NCBI GenBank assembly: GCA_000231825.2
Contig: JH720316.1
Span: 852,578 to 862,912, forward strand
Direction of reading: 5' to 3'
Source of the DNA: Tetrahymena elliotti 4EA
Lineage: Eukaryota; Ciliophora; Oligohymenophorea; Hymenostomatida; Tetrahymenidae
Length of the DNA: 10,335 nucleotides
In this document: positions 1 through 8,772 of the stretch, piece by piece
Numbering within the stretch: the first letter of the stretch is position 1
Layout of the letters: every line of letters begins with the position of its first letter
The notes under the pieces: generated by a model
Database searches by the model: none
The model's input: the letters and a program-made list of their open reading frames with translations, nothing else
What the model was told of the DNA's origin: nothing
Made by a program: the position numbers and the translations under genes

Positions 1-910
1 ACTAAAATCATAGGCAAGACAATAAAGACTCCCATATTTCCCTTAAGACTTTCTACTAATGGATTTTTGTAATGATCTTGAACAAGCATGGAAGTAATAC
101 TGGCCTCAATTTATTAGGTGCTATCTTAAGTAGCATATTTCAATATTTAATTATCTATTATTACAGTTTAAAATATATTAATAATTCTTCATTTCAATAG
201 ATAAAATTTACCTATCCAGTTCTAAATTGTTAGAAATCCACTATCTACCCATGTATCTAATTAATCTTTTGTATCTTCGAAGAGGTAATCTAATACATCA
301 GACTTAATGGTCTATGGTATTTCTAAATTATTCTAAGTAGATGCATTGAAAAAAAGACGATACTTAAAAACATTATTTTAGTATGAGTCTATTGAAATAC
401 CTAAACAAATATCTTCATTGTACCCACTGGAAGCAGCATATGAAAGCATTTCTTCTGGAGTATTATATCTTTTAGTTTGATAGTTGTAGTTTTATTTAAA
501 AATATTTTCTATAGGAAGTAGCAAAAAATCTGGGCCAATAGTTGCTACATGACCATTTCTGAATGAAGGGTATTCTGAAGATGAACCAGTAAGACAGTCT
601 TTCATATGAGGAGGAATTGGTGCTCCAGTTTTTGAGTTAGTTCCAATAGATTGGTAGTTAGGAGGTAAAATAGTTTTCTTTTATATTGAAATGACATTTA
701 GTAAAGATTAATTTAATAGAAAATTTTATTTACTTCAGGATAAAATGATTTTTTAGGAATAAAATCATCATTGATTAAACCTCTAATTGCTACAAAAATT
801 AAGACCAATAAAAATGGAAGTAGAATTTCGAAAATAGAGCAACACATATTCCGTTTCCAAAGAATATAGTTTTTCTTCATTAACGCTTTTAGATGCTAAC
901 TGAATTTCAT
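1..910 (-). CDS. ABCA-type ABC transporter, N-terminal part (3' end outside window)
   Basis: The minus strand encodes the start of an ABCA-subfamily ABC transporter, which in this family is a full-length transporter with two membrane domains and two ATPase domains, generally linked to lipid movement. The start is the ATG at 910-908, preceded by five A, as is usual in Tetrahymena. Exon 1 (910-735) gives MKFSQHLKALMKKNYILWKR followed by a hydrophobic first membrane helix (EILLPFLLVLIFVAIRGLI), the typical ABCA beginning. Exon 2 (677-212) gives the extracellular domain, with LPPNYQSIG, CLTGSSSEYPSF and FLTIQNWI. Exon 3 (154-1) gives DNQILKYATQ, then QDHYKNPLVESLKGNMGVF and the next membrane helix, and runs off the window. 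TAA and TAG read as glutamine throughout. Exon 1 has 176 bases, so its frame does not meet exon 2 across the intron; one extra A in the A5 run (750-754) would repair this. The ATPase domains are outside the window. Family call is confident; whether the gene is intact is not. Confidence 0.88.
155..211 (-). other. Intron 2 of the left ABCA gene
   Basis: This 57-nt GT-AG intron on the minus strand begins GTAAAT at 211 and ends AATAATAG at 155. It splits a codon after its first base: G at 212 joins AT at 154-153 to give Asp in NWI-D-NQILKYATQ. The frame is preserved across it, which supports both splice sites. It has the same length and donor sequence as intron 1. Confidence 0.85.
678..734 (-). 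other. Intron 1 of the left ABCA gene
   Basis: This 57-nt GT-AG intron on the minus strand begins GTAAAT at 734 and ends AATATAAAAG at 678. It is much more AT-rich than the exons. The downstream exon is clearly coding from its first base at 677 (KTILPPNYQS). The boundary is well supported by the sequence change on both sides, but the upstream exon arrives one base short in frame. Confidence 0.75.
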
Positions 911-3060
911 TTTTTGTTATTTCTTTTTATTTTAATAAGTTTTATTTTTAGTTAAATAATTGAATTATATCAAAATTAGGTGCTAGTATTAATATGTTAT
1001 TTAAATAAAGAATGGAGTTGTAATAATACGCAAATTAATTATTTAATTAAATCTGTTATGCATCAATCAATCAATCATTTTTCAATTCATTATAATAAAC
1101 ATTTTTCTTTTGAAAAAAGCAAATTAGATAAAAATATAGTTTTTCAAATGTCTATTTTAATTATTTCTATTTGATGTAAAAATTACAAAATTAAATTACA
1201 TCAAAGCAACCTATTTTTTACCTTAGATTTTTAACATTTACTTCTGATTAAAATTCATCAACCATTGATAAAATAATATGTATTTTTATAAACTTAAACT
1301 CATAGTTTTTACTCAGAGGCTTGATATGCTATTATTGCTCTAAAAAATGTAATAGACCTCATACTTGTAAAGTTAAAATGATTATTAAAATAATTTAATG
1401 TTTTTCTTTTGCCTATTTTTTTATTGAATTTATAAGTTTAAAATGAGTTTGTTCATTGAAATTCTTGGCAAATAAAATAAAAAAACTCTATTTAAAAAAA
1501 ATGAAATTAAATATGAGTATTACTGAAACTAAAAATACTAAAACAAGTAGATATTTATGCTAAAAAACTAATGATTATTTTATTTATTTAATAAAATAAA
1601 ATTCATAAAAATAGTATTCTCATCTAGAAATTATAATAACTTACTAAAATAAAATTAATTTATAAAAAAAAGGATATCTATCATCACAAAAGAAACTAAA
1701 AAAAATAAATATTTTAATTTTTTGAAGAGTTAAATAAGATAGATATTAGAAATTTAAATTAAATTTCAGTAAACCAATAAAATTACATTAGCAAATTTAA
1801 TTAAATTGGAAATAAAAATGTTAAATTTGATAAATCCCATTTGGCATTACATACAAAAGTTTGCATCTTAACTTTACTTTGATATTTCTTCTTTGATTTT
1901 CACTAATCTGTAAAATTAATTAGAACGTCTTACTTTTACTACCTATTTCTGCCACTAGTTTATTTTTAATGAAATAGATTCTTTTCAAATTGTGATTCTA
2001 TTAATTATAATTACTAAGTTGTTTTACTCTTCATAATTAATTTTCAATCGTGAACTAATTAATTTACTGGAATCAATCAAAATAATAGTAATAAAAAATA
2101 TAAAAACAGTAGAGAAGGGAAACATCGTTAAATCATTTTGGGTTTTTAAAAAACTTATTTGATATGTACTTGATATTAATATGGTTTTCATTGAGCAATA
2201 CAATTAAATTTCATTTTTTTCAAATTGAAAATATTTAATCGATGCCTTTCTAATTAAAATAAAGAAAGATTCATTCATAAGGAAGTAAGTAAATGAACAT
2301 ATTTTATTAGCTTTGATAAATTCTTATATTTTTTGAAATATAATATTTTTCTTCTATTCCAATTTAATTAATTTCAAGGATTTAGTTTGTAAGGATAAGA
2401 ATTTAAATTAGATATTTAAAGCCATAAATAATTAAAAAATGTAATCGAGCAAACATTTCTCATATTTCTCATAGATACTGCCTAGAATGACAAAATAAAT
2501 GAAGTTCCATTTCTAATTTTAATATTTGAAATTTAAATAATAAAAAAGATAGATAAATTAATTTAAGATTGATATTCATAAAAATTGATGATTTTCTTAG
2601 TTTTATTAGCAACAAAAAATAGAATATCATTTTAGGATTTTTTAAGAGATTGGAACGAAGACCATTAAAAATTAAATATAAAAATAGATAAAAAGGATAG
2701 TAAAGTTATACAATTATAACTATTATATTTAATGACTAAAGGGATTCATATGATTGTAAGATTTTATGAAAAAGCGAATCAAATAGTTAAATTTTTCATG
2801 TCTCAATACAATTTAACTAAATTATTTTTTATTATAATAATCATGGTTAATATGTTAATCTTTCATGCATTCTAATGTGTTTTTATCCATAAAGCAAAGC
2901 ATCTGTTTACTATTTTGCTTAAAGTAAATTTCATTCTTTATACCTTTTTCAATTTTTTTAGCTCAAATCATCTTAAATAAACATGCTAAATGAAATGGTA
3001 CATATCAACAACTTATAAAAGCAAAGCATATATTAAAATAAGCCAAATAATTACAATTTT
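911..3060. other. AT-rich noncoding stretch upstream of the left ABCA gene
   Basis: No convincing gene is visible here. The part next to 910 must hold the promoter and 5' leader of the left ABCA gene, but no defined motif stands out. A 64-codon plus-strand reading frame at 980-1174 starts with GTG, lacks an in-frame ATG until 1058 and shows no family features, so it is not called. A minus-strand stretch at about 1900-2034 has a short ATG-started frame of 44 residues with a good splice-acceptor-like TTAATTTTACAG near 1920-1908. That is too weak to annotate as a gene. Confidence 0.5.
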
Positions 3061-3248
3061 TCTCAACCCTTTTTACATTTTATAAGGTTATCTTTTTTAT
3101 TTTATTTTAGATTTTCTCCTTTATATTTACCGTATAACCTCGAAACTCGCAACACACAGCTTGCAATAAAAATTGAGGTTGAGAAAGAAAAAAAGTACCA
3201 ATTTAAAAGAAACCTCGCAATTATCAATCCAGTGTGCTATAGAGGTTT
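3061..3248. repeat. Cluster of alternating AACCT / AGGTT inverted repeats
   Basis: Six short related arms alternate in orientation: TCTCAACC (3061-3068), AGGTTAT (3085-3091), ATAACCTCG (3134-3142), GAGGTTGAGA (3175-3184), AAACCTCG (3210-3217) and GAGGTTT (3242-3248). They allow two neighbouring stem-loops. The first pairs 3136-3141 with 3175-3180, with an inner GCAA/TTGC pair at 3149-3152 and 3161-3164. The second pairs 3210-3216 with 3242-3248. The outer arms 3061-3068 and 3177-3184 also match perfectly and would compete with the first stem. The stretch is richer in G+C than its surroundings. It could be a structured noncoding RNA or a decayed repeat; no known RNA family is recognised. Confidence 0.45.
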
Positions 3249-4223
3249 TATGGTGTTTTTTGATAAGGAATCAGCTTTTTGATTTAAATTATAAAACATG
3301 CTTTAAAAAAATAAATTAAAAAAAAAACCATATATATTCAATTTGATATCAATATATGCTTAATATTTCAGAATATTTAATTTATTTTTTTAACAATGGA
3401 AATGAGTATTTAAAGATATTTGAAATAAGATGTTCATTCATTTTTTTATTTATATAAATGGACATAAATTTGAATTAACGCATCTAATAAATTATTCGAC
3501 CTAGACTTAAATTTTAATTTTTATGATTAGACCTAAAATCTAATAAAAATTAAACCTATGATTATTAATTTAGGTATTGCTCTCTTTTTTATGGAAGAAA
3601 ATTGATATCTAATAAATTTTTTAAAAATGTGATGTGAACAAAACATAAAATAATCCATATAAAAACTTAAGAATTTATATAATAAGTATAATTATGGTGC
3701 TGTAAATAATCTATAAGAATTTAGTTAAGTATGGTTATTTCTTTTGTTATCCATAATTAATGTTTATTAATTCATTTTTGAGGTTTTAGAAGAATTCTTT
3801 TATTCAAAAAGAAAACATTTAGATGTATTAAATTAATTTTCATTGTCTTTGTTTTAGTAATTATTTTTTCTTCATTAACTTGATCACTGTTTTTGCATTT
3901 AAATCTACTCTATATTTTTGTTTACAATTTCTTTGATATTTACTTGATGTTTTGTCTCTTAGTAGAAATAATAGAAACATCCTACTATGACTAAGAAACT
4001 AAACTCAGTCTTTTCTTAATGCTTCTTAATTTATTAATAGAAACCTAATAAGTTAATATTAAAGATCTATTTTATTTGTTGTGTTCTTCCTCTTTTAGTT
4101 TTTCTTTTTTAATCTTTCTATTTATAATTTTATTTTATCAGTTACAAATAAAATCTTTAAAAATATTATAAATGCCTTTTAGAAAATCAACTATTACAGT
4201 AAATATTTGAATTGCTAATACTG
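3249..4223. other. AT-rich stretch without recognisable genes
   Basis: I see no coding signal, RNA gene or long repeat here. A small 6-bp stem (ATTAGA at 3526-3531 with TCTAAT at 3539-3544) is within chance for this base composition. Confidence 0.5.
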
Positions 4224-4237
4224 TCAAAACTCTAATC

Positions 4238-4280
4238 TAAGGCGAAAAAAAAATAATTTTTCAAAATAATGTTCGCCTTA
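4238..4280. repeat. Perfect 9-bp inverted repeat TAAGGCGAA / TTCGCCTTA
   Basis: TAAGGCGAA at 4238-4246 is matched exactly by TTCGCCTTA at 4272-4280, with a 25-base AT-rich spacer. The GGCG/CGCC core is rare in this AT-rich window, so the match is unlikely to be compositional. It lies at the 3' end of the membrane-protein remnant, just before its final TGA (4226-4224 on the minus strand), and would form a hairpin in that transcript. It could be a 3'-end structure or the footprint of a small insertion. Confidence 0.6.
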
Positions 4281-5030
4281 TTAATTATTTTCTAAAAAAG
4301 TGGCCTTATATTTGAGTGAAATTGAATTAGAGAGTGTTTATGGTATAAAAGATGGTCTTCCTACTATTACCCACCAGATAACATATCTATCTAACTGCTT
4401 TCATTTTCATCATCTGTAACTAAAAGGCAGATTGTAACTTACATAATCGTCAATAAAACCTCACTTATTCCATTTTTTGAGTTCGCTGATTTTTAATCTT
4501 ATGGCTTTACATATAAATAGTAAATAGATAAGAATAAATTCATATCTACAAATAGACATGGCTAAATAAATATAACAAAATAATCATGTAAACTATTTTT
4601 CTAGTATGAAGGATCACATTTATATATCTACTCCACTAATAATAGTTTTATTTTTATCTTTTTAGTTCCATTTCTTCTATTTTTTGTTAAGAACTATTTT
4701 CATTAGATATCTTAATTGTAGGATCAATGAAATTATTTTAATATTTATCATTCTGTTCTCCATAGGTTTCAGTATGAGGAATAACTAAACCTCCAATTAT
4801 TGAACCAAACTAGAGCTTTATTTTTTGGATCATTTATATTTTTGCATTTTTTTATGAAAATCATCTCCATAATTGGATATATTGCTACAAATATCAAAAT
4901 CAAGCAAAACAGAGTATAGCTTATAAATGCAAGAGATTGGTCAAATTAAAAACAATAAAATTAAAAGAGGAAAGAGGTCAGTAGATAAATATAAACACCC
5001 AACTAGATCAAAAAACATACAATATTCCTT

Positions 5031-5102
5031 CTATTTATAGAAAAATTAAATTTATTTTAATATAACATTTTTTGTTAATAACCCATCAACTTTTGATCTT
5101 AC
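5031..5102 (-). other. Possible intron inside the membrane-protein remnant
   Basis: On the minus strand GTAAGATC at 5102-5095 is a good splice donor just after KFYIQ, and CTATAAATAG ending at 5031 is a good acceptor, giving a 72-nt AT-rich interval between two membrane-helix segments. The reading frames on the two sides do not match after splicing, so either an extra base change lies nearby or this is not the true intron. Confidence 0.4.
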
Positions 5103-6039
5103 TTTGAATATAAAATTTGACAGAAGTAATTGTAATGTAGGTTAGAAAGTTTAGAACTCCATTAATAATCAGAATACCAACTGTTAAGGATTACCCTCCA
5201 CCAAAAAAGAAATTGCTTTTCTTTAAAATTATCTTATTATAGAATCTTAAAAAATAAGTGTACATCTTAACCATTATCTATGAATTTTTATGGGGTGTAT
5301 GGTTAAGCGTAGCCAGTATCCATGAAATAAAATTATATGGAACTAGGAATAAAAGTAAATTTAATGTTTTAGAAAATAGAGCGGAATGCTTTTATGTTTA
5401 TCAGGATACCTAATATCTACAAAAAGTATAAAATAGATAAAAGTTATAAAGTCAATAGTACTATAAAGTATATAAGTGTTTCCAATAACCACAATAAGAA
5501 TAACAATTATGAGTAAGGAAGAAGAGGTACCAGAGGCTATTTATTTAGTTTACTCGGCCTACTAAATGTAAGATTACGATAAAACTGCATATTCATTTAG
5601 TTTAACTTATTTTTTGGCATCTAAAAGATTATTAATTTAAACAAAGGTGTTGTCATTCATTTATACTTCTAAAATTTTATTTTCACTATTATCAGATAAT
5701 TTTCCTTGAAATTTTATTTATTTTCTTGTTCTTGTAGTAAACTGACTTGGAATACAGATAAAAGGCATTAATAAATTGAGTATAAATTAAATATATTGTT
5801 ACAATTTGTTTTATACTCTTAGTATTATGCATTTTCGGACATTGCACTTTGATGAAATACATTAATTTATATTTTTATCTAGAATATACCCTGTTTCACA
5901 AATCTTATATTGAGTCAAGTTATTTGAAGTCTGTACATTCTTTTGAATTGTCCAGTAGTAATAGAAAACATTGAAAACAAAAATAAACCAGATAATTTTT
6001 TTAGTGAAACTTCAAAGAAAATTGATATATATTTTTCAT

Positions 6040-6689
6040 AAATTTGAGTTAGATATAAATTTAAATGTAATTAGTGAGGGATTATACCTAAAAAAAAATA
6101 TCTTTTCCTAATCATCATTTGAATTAATTCAAAAGTATTTATTGACAACAAAAGAATAATTGATGATTGTTAGTTATTTCTACATTTGTAAATATAAGGT
6201 ATGTAACTAAATAATGATTTATCATTTTTTCTATGAAAAATTAATTTATTTCTTCTAAATACATTTTCCAAATTTTATTATTAAAGATTTGTCAATTTTT
6301 ATTTTTCTTTTATGCTTTTACAGTAATGTATTCTTTTTTGATTGGAAAATTTTCATTCTTTTGGTTTATATTAAATGAGTAAAAAATAAATTAGGTAGAA
6401 TAATCAAAATGAGTTTTTTAATAACGATATTAATTTTAGGTTACTTAAATGAGATTTCTACCTTAAAAAACCAAAAATTATTCATTAAATTGGTTTTTTT
6501 ATGGAAATTAAAAATATTATTTTTAATGTTATTGGTAGAATTTATCAAGATATATACTTTTAATTTTTTCTATTATTTAATTTAAAAATTTATGTAGTGA
6601 TAAAAATAAAAAACTCCAAAGGTCTTTTTTTTGATCTTCAAAAATATTTTAGATTCTTCATTAAAAAATGAATACATTCCCCTTTATGA
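6040..6689. other. AT-rich stretch upstream of the membrane-protein remnant
   Basis: No coding signal was recognised. The only structured element is a hairpin listed separately (6465-6499). If the remnant was once a longer protein, its missing N-terminal cysteine-rich repeats would be expected here, and I do not see them. Confidence 0.45.
6465..6499. repeat. Perfect 10-bp inverted repeat AAAAAACCAA / TTGGTTTTTT
   Basis: AAAAAACCAA at 6465-6474 pairs exactly with TTGGTTTTTT at 6490-6499 across a 15-base spacer. Read on the plus strand it is a stem-loop ending in a T-run, the general shape of a transcript-end hairpin, but no gene is seen ending here. Six of the ten pairs are A-T runs, so chance is a real possibility. 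Confidence 0.45.
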
Positions 6690-6710
6690 CCCCCCCCCCC
6701 CCCCCCCCCC
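6690..6710. repeat. C21 homopolymer tract
   Basis: Twenty-one consecutive C (6690-6710) lie between TTTATGA and TAATTAACTA. Nothing else in the window approaches this C content. The complementary strand is G21, able to form G-quadruplexes, and the C strand can form an i-motif. It is not telomeric (C4A2 in Tetrahymena). The true length is uncertain because such runs are easily miscounted. Confidence 0.9.
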
Positions 6711-8693
6711 TAATTAACTAAATGTTACAAAAATAAAAAATTTGAAGTCAAGCTAAAAATAAATAATTAATCACTAATAAAAATGATTTTTTAAAAACTT
6801 ATTTGACTTGACAATTTTTTTAATTGTTCAGAAAGATGGAACAACTAGTAAAATATTTTTTTACATAGGAATGAGAATGATATTTTTAAGATCGTTCTGA
6901 GCTAAAATACTTCTTAAAATTGATTGAGTTTTAAAATTACAAAAATAAAAACTAATTTAAAAAAAGAAATAAATAAAAAAGAGAAAGAAAAGTTTTAACC
7001 ATAAGTCAAGTGTAAAAATTTATAGATTAGGAATTTGAGATAGAGCAGATCCTAAAGCTTATAATCCTGACAAGCCAATTTAATTATTTCTTTTTATTAT
7101 TGAGAAAAAGTGAGTAAAACTAAAAAATATTTGATGAATCAGCAAAAAGAGTAGAAGAAATGAAGCAAATTAATTTTTAATTTGATAAAATATACAAAAG
7201 GTTTAAATAAAAAAATTAAAATTTCTTTTAAAAAACAATTAATAAATATCAATTAAATAACAAAATAATTAAAATATTTCTTAATTATTTAAATTTTCAA
7301 TCAATGAATAAGAAATAGAATATTTACTGAAGATTAAGAGTTAAAATTGAGATATTAATACATTAAGCTAAGGCAGATCCCAAAGCAATAGCTTTCTCAT
7401 CATCAATAGAATGGTTAGTCCATAGACTTAAATTTGAATTTAATATTTAAAAAAATTATTGATGAAGTAAATAAAATATTATTAAAACAAAAATAAATAA
7501 AAATTTGCTTAGATAAATCAAAATTAAAATAATATTTTAAACTTTAAAAATATAAAATAAGTTAAGCGAAATTGAGAAATTAAATTATTTGATTCAGAAA
7601 AAAACCATCTAAATTATTTACTATCTGATTTTTTAAATTTCTTTCATTAATTTTTTTTACCTCAGTTATTGAAGTTAAATTAAAATATTTGTGTGAGACT
7701 TCAACTCAGAGTTAATAAACTTTTAATTAAAAAAAAACTTAAATGTAAAGTAGCATAACTTTGAATTACATCTTGTAGATAGTAACATTTATTTATTTCA
7801 AACAAAATTAATATTAAAATTTTTAAATATTATTTATAATTCCTTTCATCTTCTCTCTATTGGATATTAAAAAATGGTTGTTTTTTCAAAAATATTTTTT
7901 TGGGTGTTGGTTAATTTTTGACATAATCGAATAAGGATTTAAGGTATAGCTAAACCTATTAAAAATATAGTGATTTGAGATCATTATTCTTCTAAATGTC
8001 TTATCTATTAAATATTATTTATTTTAGATTTATTGAAATTAATAAATTGTATTTCAAATTTTTAATTTTAAATAAATTGAAAATATTAATAAATAATATT
8101 TATTTTTAAAATTTATATTTAAAATAATAGTACCACTCATTGATTTCAGATCATAATTTTTCAATGAAAAAGTTTTTCAAAATTATTTTTTTCTACCTTA
8201 TTCTTCAGAATTGAGGAAAGGCTTTGAGAAAAATTTTATTTTTTATTATTGATTTTCTAATTAATATATATATAGGTAGATATTTATAATTGAAAGTAGA
8301 ATATTTCACCATCCTAAGAAATATGAATACATCATTTTTCAGAATTTAAATAATTTATATGATATAAGTAAAGAATATTTCTTGCATTTAGTTTTAACTA
8401 AACAAAATAAAATAAGATGAAATTTTTGTAATATTTTTAAAATCTTAAAAGTGATGAAAAATTTATGACCTTAAGGAGTATTAATTAAACTAAACTGATA
8501 AATTATAAACAAATGAAATATATTTTTGCTCTTACTCTACTGAAACTATGTTTTTAATAAATTAATCTTGTTTTCCTACAAAACTAAGCTATGAATTAAT
8601 TAATATTTTTTAATTTTTTTTTACATGTTTATATACAAAAAGTTAAATTTTCATCAAACATTGCAAAAAAACTCAAATTTATCTTTATCGTAA
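6711..8693. other. AT-rich stretch before the tRNA gene
   Basis: No gene is supported. Two short similar passages share GCAGATCC(T/C)AAAGC (7047-7060 and 7373-7386), and two others share TGATTT(G/C)AGATCAT (7971-7984 and 8141-8154). They may be remnants of an old dispersed repeat. A 6-bp stem TTGTTC/GAACAA (6824-6829 with 6839-6844) is also present. Much of the rest is low-complexity A/T sequence. Confidence 0.45.
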
Positions 8694-8764
8694 GCACCGA
8701 TGGTTTAGTGGTAGAATAGAGCGTTGCCATCGCTTTGACCCGGGTTCGATTCCCGGTCGGTGCA
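8694..8764 (+). tRNA. tRNA-Gly (anticodon GCC)
   Basis: A complete cloverleaf folds here. The acceptor stem GCACCGA (8694-8700) pairs with TCGGTGC (8757-8763), followed by discriminator A at 8764. The D arm is GTTT/GAAT around AGTGGTA. The anticodon stem GAGCG (8719-8723) pairs with CGCTT (8731-8735) with one G-U, and the loop TTGCCAT puts anticodon GCC at 8726-8728, reading GGC and GGU glycine codons. A 4-base variable loop follows. The T arm is CCGGG/CCCGG around TTCGATT. The internal A box (TGGTTTAGTGG, 8701-8711) and B box (GGTTCGATTCC, 8743-8753) match the Pol III consensus. No intron is present and CCA is not encoded, as expected for a nuclear eukaryotic tRNA gene. The overall sequence is close to eukaryotic tRNA-Gly(GCC). 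Confidence 0.97.
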
Positions 8765-8772
8765 TTTTTTTT
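8765..8772 (+). terminator. Pol III terminator of the tRNA-Gly gene
   Basis: Eight T immediately follow the discriminator base of the tRNA, the standard RNA polymerase III stop signal on the coding strand. Confidence 0.93.

Larger units (their letters stand above)
4224..6039 (-). pseudogene. Frameshifted gene for a cysteine-motif multi-pass membrane protein
   Basis: The minus strand carries a broken gene read with TAA/TAG as glutamine. A possible start at ATG 6039 gives a signal-peptide-like segment (NYLVYFCFQCFLLLLDNS). A different frame (5939 to about 5376) then gives ICETGYILDKNINQCISS, the cysteine-rich repeat style common in ciliate surface proteins. It continues through a Gln/Ser-rich linker (SQSYIQQAEQTKQIASGTSS) into the first membrane helices (SLLIIVILIVVIGNTYILY) and IRYPDKHKSIPLYF. 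The next frame (about 5376-5089) has LNLLLFLVPYNFISWILATL and SLTVGILIINGVLNFLTY. Another (about 5038-4780) has LIQLGVYIYLLTSFLFQFY and LFCLILIFVAIYPIMEMIF. Three more short frames follow (GGLVIPHTETYGEQNDKYQ; NLFLSIYYLYVKP; YVIWWVIVG), ending at TGA 4226-4224. About eight hydrophobic segments are seen. At least five frame changes after the cysteine motif argue for decay. The family assignment to large ciliate cysteine-rich membrane proteins is by resemblance only. Confidence 0.72.

Noticed and set aside
980..1174. Plus-strand 64-codon frame without TAA or TAG
   Set aside because: It begins with GTG rather than ATG, has no recognisable domain, and lies directly upstream of the divergent ABCA start. 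Nuclear ciliate genes here use TAA/TAG freely, so their absence is no evidence for coding. A frame of this length is expected by chance.
3131..3260. Telomerase RNA, snRNA or snoRNA
   Set aside because: There is no C4A2-type template, no Sm-like or C/D boxes in the right places, and no ACA tail after the second stem-loop.
6690..6710. Telomere addition site
   Set aside because: The tract is pure C without the C4A2 repeat, and AT-rich sequence continues on both sides. No chromosome-breakage core (AAACCAACC) was seen.
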